From Ephemerocybe angulata (taxonomy: Eukaryota; Basidiomycota; Agaricomycetes; Agaricales; Psathyrellaceae): a DNA stretch of 64,000 nt. The DNA lies in NCBI GenBank assembly GCA_013368325.1, contig JAACJK010000163.1, positions 2,356,001 to 2,420,000 of the forward strand, given 5' to 3'. Position 1 is the first letter of the stretch. Each line of letters opens with the position of its first letter. Below, piece by piece: positions 54,998 through 64,000 of the stretch. A program made the position numbers and the translations under genes. The notes beneath the pieces were generated by a model that was not told the DNA's origin, did no database searches, and saw nothing but the letters and a program-made list of their open reading frames with translations.

Positions 54998-57900
54998 CTA
55001 GAGACCAGTAAACATGCGCACAGCGAGCATCCTTGATGACTTCTTCTGGGTTCTGCCTCGTTTCGACGTCGCCTCTTCAGCTAAACTCCCTGGCTCGACC
55101 TGAAGTACCTTTCTGCGGGTTGCTATCGCCTCGTGAAGTTGTTGATGCATAGCCTTCCCAGCATCTGTCTCCGCCAAGGAGACTCGTTTGGGGCCGATTA
55201 ACTCGTCCTGAATCTGCAGCAACTCGTACAAGAGAGCCCCACTATCCGGACTGGCCGCAAGTCCCAGCAGGTTATCCACAATGCGTAGTGCACTGCCGCC
55301 CTCGTCTTCGTCACTGAGCCGCATGGTTTGCGCCCCCCGTTCGATCATACTCCGCCAAAACTTTACCAACAGCCTGTTCTCCGTCGCCTCAAAATCCCTG
55401 CCCTCACCCCTGCACCACTTAGTTGTGACAAACACAACCTTTTTCGAGAAAGCTTCCCCACACATGCGGCTGAATAGGTCCAGATTCGCTCGAGCGGCCC
55501 TTGAAAAATCGTCTTGGGAAATGTCATGGACATAGATGACCCCTCCGAGAGCATCTCCTTTTTGGCGGCTTTGGCGACACTCCAGTTAGTTTATTGGCGT
55601 TTTCTCTTCCAAAAACTCGACGTACGAGTGATCCAGCCAGTTTACAATTCCTGAGAAGATGCTATAATCTCTCGCAAACTCTTCGCCGCAAAACCCGGGG
55701 GTGTCGACGATGAGAACTCGGCGCCCTTTCAAAGCTGGATACTTCGAGGACAGGTCGTTGACTGCAACAGCCTGTAATTCTCTCGTACAAGGGGACAGAC
55801 CATAGCCAATTTGAACCTTCTCATCGCTCCCCACTTCCTTTAAGAGCTTGCTGATAAACTGAATCCCCTTGTGAGCGAGTCCCCTGAGATGCTGAGGTGG
55901 AACTCACATAACTCTTTCCAGCCTTCGCCATACCCATGACGCTGCAGAATAATGCAATCTCAGCGATTAAATAGGTGAATCATTGGAAAGAAAGAGGGCG
56001 TTCAAAGGATTCAAAGTGCATTCGACTTACAGGATTACGATATCTGATAGACGATCGGTTGGTTGGTTCTTGGATGTTTGTTCGGCCACAGTCTCCAAAT
56101 CGTTACTAGAAATAAACCTAGATCATCACAATGCGCAACAAATTGGGTGCCGCATTACTCACAAAGTCGAGGGCCTATCGACCGGTGAGCTCAAGACGCT
56201 CTCGTTTCTAGCTTGGGGTCCCTATTGCACACTTAGTCTGCGAGCATTCTTTAACGCATCAAGCGGGCTGCTTACAACTCCGAGTGTACTAACTGGTCAA
56301 TCGACACAGTTTTTGCAATGCGCCTCTGATCGTCCAACGAGTTTTCCATGACGGCGAGCATGGCATCCTCATTGCTGGCCGTCTCGATTTTAGCTTGAAG
56401 CCCCCTGGCGCACAATTAATCAACATACGGGCTCCAATGCATCGTGTCCCACTCACGCGGTCCGTGATTGGTCCATCGCTGGGGTCTTCGCAGTGAAATA
56501 CTGGTGGTCCGATGACTCTTCCACCACAGCAACTACAGCAGCCTCGTTGCTGACAGCCTTGTCTTTAGCCTGGATCTCCCTTAAGCACGGGTTTTAGTAC
56601 ACAGGCTTAAACGTGTCAGGTGCGTTGCTCACGAGTGTACTAGTAACTTATCCATCGACAGGGTCTCCGCAGGACATTCATGGTCATCCATTAGGCCATC
56701 TACAACGACCTCGTCCTTGTATTGGAGCTCCCTGTTATATGATCCGTCAGTATATAGGCCTAAACAAGGCATCAGCGAAGTAATTCACGAGATTGGCAAC
56801 TGGTCCATAGGCGATGTTTTCACAAGAAATTTCTGGTCATCGGATGCCTCTTCCACGATGGCGATCCCGACGGTCTCGTTGCCGGCGACCTCGTCCCTAG
56901 CGTGAAGATCCCTGGGTCACATCTATCAGAACAAGGGCTGCAACGCACCACGGAGGCTCACTCACTTTAGTAACGCAATCGGCGAGTGACCCCTCGATGA
57001 GGGTTTCGCTTCCCGGTCATCCGAAGACTTTTCCATACTAACAGCGAACCCAATGGAATCGTTGCCGGTGGCCTCGTCTTCGGCTGGGAGCTCTCTGGCG
57101 CACCGTTCGTCAGTGTACGGGATTTGAAGCGTCGCGCGTCACTCACCCCTCTGGTACCAGGTCCCTTGGCGGCACTGTTGTCGTCGTTTCTGCGGCAACA
57201 GGCGGCGCCAGTGCGTGTTCAACGGCTTCTGCAATGCTCCTGGGTCTAGATGCAAAACATCTAGTTTCCGACACACTGGTACGTCGGTTATAAGTATATA
57301 GCTCTTCAACATGCGCTAATTGGGCAGCGGAGATTTACTTACGGAGTCAACGGCCGGTCATTCAACATCGTAACCAAGCGGCCTAGAATGCCATCCACGA
57401 TGTCTTTGGCGGAAGCGGCTTCGGCGGCAGCGGCTTCGTCTTCAGCTAAGATTTCCCTGAACAAAATATATTAGTATGCTCTTATCGAATGAACGGGAAC
57501 CTTGGAGGCATGCCTGCTTATCTCTGCTGAGGGTTTCTTAGTGTTTGGCGGAGGCACCTTCCATAGGTTGCCCACGAATCGCCGGGGGCCGGCTCCTTCT
57601 GCCTTGAACCTCTTGACGTGAGCTCCTTCGCTTACCATGGGGGCCCACTCCGCAAGTAAGAGCTGTTTCTCCCTTGTATCGAATGTTCTGTTATGCGTTC
57701 TGCCCCACTTCGACGTCACAAGCACCACCTTATCCATTGAACCTTCCTTGAGAAATCGTTGCAGCGTTGCAAGGTTCTTTTGAGATTGACCTGGATGCCG
57801 ATCCTTGGAAATATCGTGAAGGTATATGATCCCCCCAAGTACAGCGCCGTCTCGACAACTTCGGGCCATCATAGTCAGAGGTATAATCATGGTAATTTAG

Positions 57901-58577
57901 AACAGTAACAGACGTACTTTTCTTTCAGCCATGTCTCGATTCGCTTGAGGAGGTGTTGATCTGAGGCTGGATCAACGTCGCTATTGAACCCCGGAGTGTC
58001 GATAACGTCGACCTGGAAGCCGCTCAACACGGGGTACGCGGAGGTTAAGCCTGGAATGAAGACGTGTGTTATGTCCACAGTGCAAGGGCGTATTTGTTGG
58101 CCGATCGTGACCCGGTGTTGGATTCCTGCAGCCTCCAGTAGCTTGTTTATGAACTGACTCCCAACAGTCATGAGTCTCCCCCAAGTGCAAGTTGTCTCCT
58201 TCTACTCACATAACTTTTTCCAGCTCCCGTCTCCCCAACGACACTGGTAATATGCATAAGCAAGCTAAATTTAACAGTACAACGACTTGCGAAGGATCCA
58301 CTCACAGGATCACAATATTGGATAACACATTGGTGGCCTGAGTGCAAGGAATCAACATCCTTGGTATCAACGGCGTGAGCGTCAATACAGATACGAAGAG
58401 CAGGAGGTACAGACAAGTACCAAAGTAACGCTTTCTAAAGATTGCCACGAGGCGGAGGGCAAATTGAAGCCAACAAGATACCAGAACAAACATGGCGAAC
58501 AAACATTTCGTTTCAGCGGTGGCCACGCCAGGAGACCTGCTCGTTTCAGGGCTGATGCCTGATACATTAGATTCCAT
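54998..58577 (-). CDS. Candidate double G-domain protein with exon-repeat linker
   Basis: Sixteen exons stay in one frame (about 884 aa): 58577-58306, 58243-58210, 58153-57918, 57858-57514, 57456-57343, 57239-57147, 57094-56966, 56911-56789, 56731-56633, 56579-56457, 56404-56276, 56207-56163, 56105-56031, 55941-55908, 55858-55626 and 55568-54998. Order: two hydrophobic, possibly membrane-spanning stretches (FAMFVLVSCWLQFALRLVAI, TCLYLLLFVSVLTLTPLI), G domain 1 (VVGETGAGKSY, VDVIDTPGFNSD, VVLVTSKWGR), a linker of repeated exons, then G domain 2 (VMGMAKAGKSY, VLIVDTPGFCGEE, VVFVTTKWCRG) with C-terminal helices. The junction between G domain 1 and the linker needs a GC-AG intron (57513-57457). 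Without it, domain 1 ends at a stop at 57471 and two genes must be assumed. Both P-loops sit on 34-nt exons as in the neighbours. Confidence 0.6.
56163..57456 (-). repeat. Tandem exon repeats in the G-domain linker
   Basis: Seven exons of 93-129 nt plus a short 45-nt one, each separated by about 50-70 nt introns. All have length divisible by three and phase 2 on both sides. Typical starts are EILAEDEAA, ELPAEDEATGND, DLHARDEVAGNE, ELQYKDEVVVD, EIQAKDKAVSNE and GLQAKIETASNE. Typical ends are PMDQLP, MDKLLVHS, MDQSRT and IDQLVHS. They clearly come from repeated duplication of one exon. One member of about 31 codons (SIAEAVEHALAPP) is more diverged. Confidence 0.85.
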
Positions 58578-59602
58578 GTTTGAAATCACAAACTTCTAAT
58601 CGAGCATGCGGCAACTGAATCAGGAATAAATCGATTCCAACTGCAGTAAGTAGGCCTCGTTCCCAGATGCGTGACCGCTGCTCATGCAGAAACGGCCAAA
58701 ACGGCTCTGCTCGTTGCGGACCGAAAGCACCATAGGTTCCACTGGGTCCCCGATTCAAAGCCGTTTCACTGTTTCCCCCTTATCGCAGCATCTAAATACA
58801 TAGTTAGTGTTACAGCCCGAAAACATTCAATTCAACGCACCGAAACAGGCTGATCACTGGCAGAAGCCCAAAGTTGCCACCTCAGTGGGCCTGTCTCCAA
58901 GATTAAACCTTCTATATCGGCTTGTGAACGTTTGGCGACTGGACGGGGAGTCGGTGAACTCAAACTCGGTTATCACAATTGCTGCCTCTTCTCTCTGCAA
59001 GTAATCGACTGATCCAGGTACTGCACGGCGGTTACAGCCCTCGTTCATTATCGCACTTGACCAGACGTCGGGTCGACCTCGATGAGGCGTGGCCCGAATT
59101 TCGGCCGGTCGAACGCATGAATCGGGGAGGTTCGATCCTAGTCGACCGTAACGGGAGAGTGGCAAGTGGAACAGGTGGGCGTCGGGGAAGGGGGAAAGAT
59201 CCAGTTCGAGGTTGGCTCGAAAATCGAGTACTATGCATATGGCCAGGGGCCTCCAGGGCCGAATCTTGCAACCCGAAAGCCATTTCCTATACCAAGGTAG
59301 TCGAGGCGGTTTCACACAAACACCGACCAGATATTAGAACCAGCTCATACGCTGCTCGGAAGGGAAACGGTGAGAAGGGGAATGGCTGAGCGCAAGGTAT
59401 GCTTAGCAATCCCTCGATGGCATCATTGCCATCAGCTTTGAGGATCTAATCTAATCGAAGGACTCAGCGCTTTCCGTGGCCAGGTAAAAAAAAATCTATG
59501 TAAGAGGGCCTTAAGATATGCACGAATGTCTTCAAGAATCGTGTACCTCAGATACGCCCCAATATAGTACATAAGGTTACATATGTATTGATGACAACCC
59601 CG
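58578..59602. other. Intergenic
   Basis: About 1 kb between two minus-strand G-domain loci. Frames on both strands near 58850-59390 overlap each other and have no family motif, so no gene is called. Confidence 0.4.
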
Positions 59603-60680
59603 TCAAGTTGAACGACCCAGCAGTCTGAGCGCCGATGCCATGCGCCTTGTCAGAGACTCCCACAACTCTTTAACCTGAGCCCTTAGTCCCACCAGCCTTG
59701 CCTCGTCCGTCACACCATCCATCTCCGCCTCCGCCTCTATCATCGCTTCCAACTCCTTCCGCAACGCCTCAGCAATCTTCGTCTCCTTTAGGGGCATCTT
59801 TCGTTGAACTAGCTCGTCTTGAATCTGAAGGACCTCATTCAAGAGCTGCTGTCCACTGGGTCCTACCGCAACCCCACTCAAAAGACCGTCCACTATGCTC
59901 CGAGCGCTAGCCTTCTCGTCCATCGGGTCGAACCGCAATGGCCGGGCTCCTTTTTGAATCATAGTTGCCCAATGATTAGCTTGGAGATCTCTCTCTGTTC
60001 GCTCAAAATCCCTGTTGCCTGCCCTCCCCCATTTAGTTGTCAAAATGACTGTCTTCCTCAGGCAAGGCTCCCCGCAAAGGTGATTGAACATTTCCAGGTT
60101 TCTTCGAGCCGCCCCAGTGAACCGATCTTCAGAAATGTCATGCACGAATATGACTCCTCCGAGAACCGATCCGCGCTCGCATCTTCGCGGAAAGCAGGTT
60201 AGACGAGAGGTGCACCAATTCTACTTTGATATGACGTACGATTTCTTCAACCATGTCGCAATCTGCTTGACAGTTTCGAAGTCGGAGGTCTGGGTATCGT
60301 CGAACCCTGGAGTATCGACAATGGTAACATCCCGTTCTTCTAAACTGGAGTATCCTGAGGTCAAGCCCTTAATTGTAATGGGGCTGAGCTTTGCAGTGCA
60401 GGAGGCCAACTCGAGGCCGACCTTAACACGTTCGCTGGTCCCCGTCGCCTCGAGTAGCTTGTTGATAAACTATATCGTCTAGTATAAGCCCGTCTAGACA
60501 TCACATCCAGCATTTAAAATGACCCACATAACTCTTTCCAGATCCTGTCGCACCCATGACACTGCACTTAAGGCATCAGTATACAGGCAGACGGCGTGGT
60601 TTGCGAGGTGTTACTCACGGGATCACGATGTTGGATGTCGACTTGGATGTCGACTTGGGGGTGCGCGGCTTCGCCACCAT
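59603..60680 (-). CDS. Single G-domain (P-loop GTPase) protein
   Basis: Exons are 60680-60619, 60561-60528, 60469-60240 and 60182-59603, giving 301 aa. The N-terminus has a small direct repeat (PKSTSKSTS). The P-loop exon encodes VMGATGSGKSY, the most canonical of the array. G3 is VTIVDTPGFDDTQTSDFET and the G4-like strand TVILTTKWGRAGN. The C-terminal helices (EVLQIQDELVQRK, EALRKELEAMIEAEAEM) match the other copies. This is the best preserved single-domain copy and a useful reference for the exon structure of the array. A role as a GTP-dependent switch is family inference only. Confidence 0.85.
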
Positions 60681-61118
60681 GATAAACTGCGTCCTGGGGG
60701 AAGGTAGAGGACGCTACGCTCCGAGCATGCTTTCTTATATGATGCTAACCGCAGCCTTACGAGCCGATGAATTCACGACGCTCTCGCCTTCTTCTACCTC
60801 AAGATGGGTCCGTTCATCCAGTCGGCTAGACGATGGCGCAATGGAACTGTCAAACTTTGCTGCATGGACTTTAGCTCTGTGATGCACCCAATTAATGCGG
60901 CGCAATGGATGAGCATTGTCGCCGAAGTTTCTGAAAATGTTCATCGGTATCACCAGCCTCGCGAACATATCGTGCATTCTGGTGTGGCTTCGGCTCTCCA
61001 GGAAATCGACATGACCCCGTTATAATCGCCACCTTTCTGGAATATGATCGTTGGTGTATCTCAAATGAAGTCGCAGTAAGATATAGATACAACATACCAC
61101 GGTATGATACACTTCTAC
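60681..61118. other. Intergenic
   Basis: About 0.44 kb upstream of the G-domain gene and at the 3' flank of the kinase. Nothing recognised. Confidence 0.4.
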
Positions 61119-62568
61119 TCAAAACCAAGAGCCCCCGGACCTATGTGCGTCTTCAATTTTGAACCAAGGATGTGAAAGTACTTCATCAATCGACGGCCGC
61201 TCCCCGGGTAGGTACCGCAGCATCGGTTCCAACAAGTCCACCAGCAGCTCGAGCTCCTCTTTCTCTATCCGGACTCCACTGGGTTCGGCAAATATCACAT
61301 CCCTTCCACCTTCATCGGCCAATTGAGCCTTCTCCAACTCCTGCATGATCGAGGTCTCGGCCCGACTATCTAAATCCTCCTGGCACTCCTCATGCAGCTT
61401 GAGCCCATTGGCACGTTCGTCGACCGCAAACTCCAATCCTCTGGTCCCTTCCACGCCTCTGGGGGCTCCCCAAGAATCCGGACAACACTCTTCCACGCCC
61501 CCTCCTCTCCAGAACACTCGTCAAACAGTGGCGATCCTGTTCGGACCTCAAAGATCACACATGCCAAGGCCCATATGTCGGACGGCATCCCGATCCTCCC
61601 ATCGAAGCGCAGCTCGGGCGACATGTAGTGTGTGAGTGTGCACAAGGGATGTCCAGGTGGAAGGGGTCGCCGCACTTTGAATGAATGTTTGAAGTCGGCC
61701 AGAATGATGTCCTCCTGAAGGAAGTATGAATCCAGGAGCTTGTATGTGTCGATGCAGTCCACGAACTGCCTTTCAGGTGGTCCGTACACGTAGGGGTCCC
61801 CGAAATAGGCGAAGATATCCCTGTCCGACCAGTCCTGTACTTGTGGGTCAAGACGGAAGAGAATGTTCCCCGTTGTCAGATCTACGAGACTGGAGCGTTA
61901 GTGGAGCTCTGTGTATGAATGAACCTAAAACGCTGCGCACCTCCATGTACCCATCCACGCCGATGCATGTCTGCGAGCGTTTCCGCAGTCTGCCTAGCAA
62001 CCTTTCTCGCAAGGTCTGCTCGCAGTCTGCGCCCCGTGTCGGATAGAACGGTATACACGCTCAATCCGGCAGGTTCGTACACAAGACATGAATGTAGGCC
62101 ATCTGGATCGGCGGCGAGGAAATGGTCCCTTGGTGCCCGTGCGCGCACTGTCGGAACGGACGAGGAGCTGGTTCCTATGTTCAGGACAGAGTTCATCAGG
62201 TCACGAGGAAGTAGGCGTTCGGAATCTTCTTCCAAAGATAAAGTAGAGTGGTGTTCTGGATTTCTGACTTTGATAGCGACAAGCTTCGCGTCGTGGTCGT
62301 CGCGTGCCAGCCAAGTCATCGAGGAGCCCCCAGAACCAAGCTTGTGCACGACTTTATAGCGTCCATGCGCAAGAGTGCTGCCAACAGTTATCTGGCCTTC
62401 TATTTTTGAGCTGTGCTCGTTAACTTGGCTCTAGTCATCTCGAATGTGGCGAGGGGGGCTGTGGAAGATTGGGGGAGACCGGGAGAAAACTCGCAGTAGG
62501 CCTGGACGTGGCACTACCGATAAAGCATGAGTGAAGATCGGTCGAAAGCGCAGGGAAAGAAGGGTCAT
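61119..62568 (-). pseudogene. SRPK-like protein kinase, apparent frameshift
   Basis: Proposed exons are 62568-62518, 62430-61941 and 61881-61119, about 434 aa. Motifs: a short basic, Phe/Leu-rich start (MTLLSLRFRPIFTHALS), GRYKVVHKLGSGGSSMTWLA (glycine loop), VAIKV (lysine), WVHGDLTTGNILF (catalytic loop across an intron), IILADFK (metal Asp), THYMSPELRF and SDIWALACVIFE. The layout fits fungal SRPK-like kinases. After LGEPPEAWKGPEDW the frame must shift by one base (-1) or skip two (near 61434) to reach AVDERANGLKLHEE and the C-lobe end ERPSIDEVLSHPWFK. No intron can do this in so short a distance. Intron 1 (donor gtagtg) is needed to avoid an in-frame stop. It is either a pseudogene or contains a sequence error. 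Confidence 0.65.
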
Positions 62569-62803
62569 GAAAAGGGTTGAGTCCCGCCTGTAACAAGTCA
62601 GTGCGCGCCGTGGTGAAGGGAGGATAAAGCAACGAGCAATTGTGAGGATGGCGTCGCGGTGCGCGCCGACACCATCTGATCCGCCCCCCATTCTCTCGAC
62701 GGGCCAACCATGTAGCGACCACCCGAACTCGGACGATGACCGACCACCTGTATCTGACCCAGTTGTGCATTATATATCGATCATCAATGGCTACCGAGAG
62801 GTG

Positions 62804-63530
62804 CATTAATAGCGATAATGATTGTCCCTGCGATGCTATCCTCTGTCATGCATTAGCCTTACCTGTACCCGTGCCCACCAAAACGTGCTCGATGCATCAT
62901 CCTCAAAAAGATGCATCAGACGGTTGGGCGCTCTCCCGCCATCACTCCCGCCTCGACCCACCATTTTGGGCAGGGCGTCCACGACTTGTTGATCTGCTTC
63001 CTCACCTCCTTCTAGCGTTGGCAGAATCTGCCAGGTCAAGAAGGAGGTGACCGCGATGCATTATCTTCCAGCTACCCCAAGGCTTGATGCATCAAGCCTT
63101 GGTGATGCAGTGATGCATTACTGTGGAGACCCAGGCGAGCGATCGCCCGGCTCTCGAGTTCGCAATGCATTAATCGAAGCAGTATTTGTTTATTTGCGGC
63201 TTAATGTATTACCTTTTGTACACAGGTGGTGAAGTTTAATGTATTACCTTTTATACGCAGGTTTGAAATTTGAGGACTGATGCATTACGGGCCATGCACT
63301 GGTCGCCGAGCCCTGGACTCGGCGCTTCCCGCTCCCCCGAGCAGCTCTCCAGCTTTCTAATGCATTAATTAAAGCATTTACCAAGTTTTAATGTATTACC
63401 TTTTGTCCAATGGGACTGATGCATTACGGGCCCCGCAGTCACTGGTTTCCGTCCTCGCCTCCCAGATTTAATGCATCACACGCCTTCTCGATGCATTATA
63501 TTCTGGCACTCACGCGATAGGTCGTAATGC
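62804..63530. repeat. Cluster of ATGCATTA-type motifs
   Basis: About 17 copies of TRATGCATTA or ATGTATTA variants in 730 nt, for example near 62847, 62890, 62909, 63056, 63088, 63112, 63164, 63280, 63358, 63418, 63471, 63491 and 63526. Larger blocks recur: tgatgcattacgggcc twice and ttaatgtattacctttt three times. The cluster fills the space between the divergent kinase (-) and the gene at 63598 (+). Confidence 0.85.
63077..63102. repeat. 26-bp perfect palindrome
   Basis: Two perfect 13-nt arms (ccaaggcttgatg and its complement) meeting at an ATGCAT centre, inside the motif cluster. Confidence 0.95.
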
Positions 63531-63597
63531 ATGAGATACCAGCCTAACCAACGCAGGCGACCCATCACCCTGTCAGAACCCCTTTCTTCCAACCTCC

Positions 63598-64000
63598 ATG
63601 CCTTCTCGTCGCAAATTGACGGCGCGACCAGACCCGGGGTACTATGAAATTGACGACTGCTGGGGGAAAACGAAGGTATGGACGAGCTCGGAGGCGTACT
63701 GGAGGTGGTTGAAGGAGGAAGATGAGGAAGGTAAAAGGCGGGAGGAGAAGGAACAGCAAGAGAGGGAAGCAAGGCATGAGCGGGGCGAGTATAGCAGTGC
63801 GGAAGACGACGAAAGTGACGACGACGACGAGGATGATCGAAGTGACTGGGTTTTTCCGAACACAATCCAGCCGATGGTGTCAAAGTGGTGCACCAATTGC
63901 TGCGACTGTCGAAGGTTTCGTGGTGCACTTTTGACGCCAGCTGTCGCCTGCTTCTCTGGGGCGCCGTGGTGTAAAGGCCGGGTGTATTCTGGTGTATTCA
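63598..64000 (+). CDS. Partial gene, acidic-linker protein
   Basis: Open from the ATG at 63598 to the window end (134 codons, no stop). It begins MPSRRKLTARPDPGYYEIDD and continues KTKVWTSSEAYWRWLKEED. Then come a Glu/Lys-rich helix (KRREEKEQQEREARHE), an Asp run (ESDDDDEDDRSD) and a Cys-containing part (KWCTNCCDCRRF). An intron may lie before the end of the window, since the text after CRRF is less protein-like. No domain was recognised. Confidence 0.5.
   Translation, partial: MPSRRKLTARPDPGYYEIDDCWGKTKVWTSSEAYWRWLKEEDEEGKRREEKEQQEREARHERGEYSSAEDDESDDDDEDDRSDWVFPNTIQPMVSKWCTNCCDCRRFRGALLTPAVACFSGAPWCKGRVYSGVF

Noticed and set aside
58854..59389. Overlapping open frames on both strands
   Set aside because: No family motif on either strand and no splice structure. 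Likely chance.
62431..62691. In-frame stop upstream of the SRPK-like domain taken as proof of a nonsense mutation
   Set aside because: A phase-0 intron (62517-62431, donor gtagtg, acceptor gactag) removes the stop, so this alone does not show a pseudogene.

Overview
The window is fungal nuclear DNA, most likely from an Agaricomycete (mushroom-forming basidiomycete). The evidence is dense genes with many GT-AG introns of about 45-80 nt, a tyrosinase, an Opi3-type phospholipid methyltransferase, a Tps3/Tsl1-like trehalose subunit, a UBE2S-type E2, DUF6593-like genes and large families of divergent kinases, F-box-like proteins and small G-domain proteins. Species assignment is inference. Exon structures were joined by hand from splice signals, reading phase and comparison between paralogs; no alignment or transcript data were available.

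Layout. 0.25-1.85 kb: a truncated NACHT-type NTPase (-). 2.4-3.9 kb and 12.5-13.9 kb: two copies of one kinase family in opposite orientation. They flank an acidic unknown protein (-), a block of diverged tandem repeats (6.1-7.4 kb) and a seven-exon trehalose synthase complex subunit (+). 14.5-19.4 kb: an F-box-like gene and two unknown proteins. 20.6-24.6 kb: a decaying cluster of DUF6593-like copies with duplicated spacers. 26.3-30.6 kb: an OTU-family protease and a basic unknown protein. 30.6-35.8 kb: gene-poor DNA with a perfect hairpin. 35.8-43.8 kb: an atypical kinase, an F-box-like gene, a BCS1-like AAA ATPase, and a tandem pair of kinase-like genes of which one is truncated. 44.4-49.9 kb: tyrosinase, Opi3-like methyltransferase and UBE2S-like E2, all (-).

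50.8-60.7 kb: an array of G-domain genes, all (-). It holds one 3' fragment, two single-domain genes, and one locus (54998-58577) where sixteen exons stay in frame. In that locus two G domains are joined by a linker made of repeated exons of about 40 codons. This candidate double-GTPase with an exon-repeat linker is the most unusual feature of the window. An inverted-repeat element (53.05-54.86 kb) rich in ACATGT lies inside the array. 61.1-62.6 kb: an SRPK-like kinase with an apparent frameshift. 62.8-63.5 kb: a promoter-like region with about 17 ATGCAT/ATGTAT-type motifs, followed by an acidic-linker protein running off the window end.

The genes form no single pathway. Housekeeping functions (trehalose, phosphatidylcholine synthesis, ubiquitin, BCS1) are interspersed with rapidly duplicating, partly degraded lineage-specific families.
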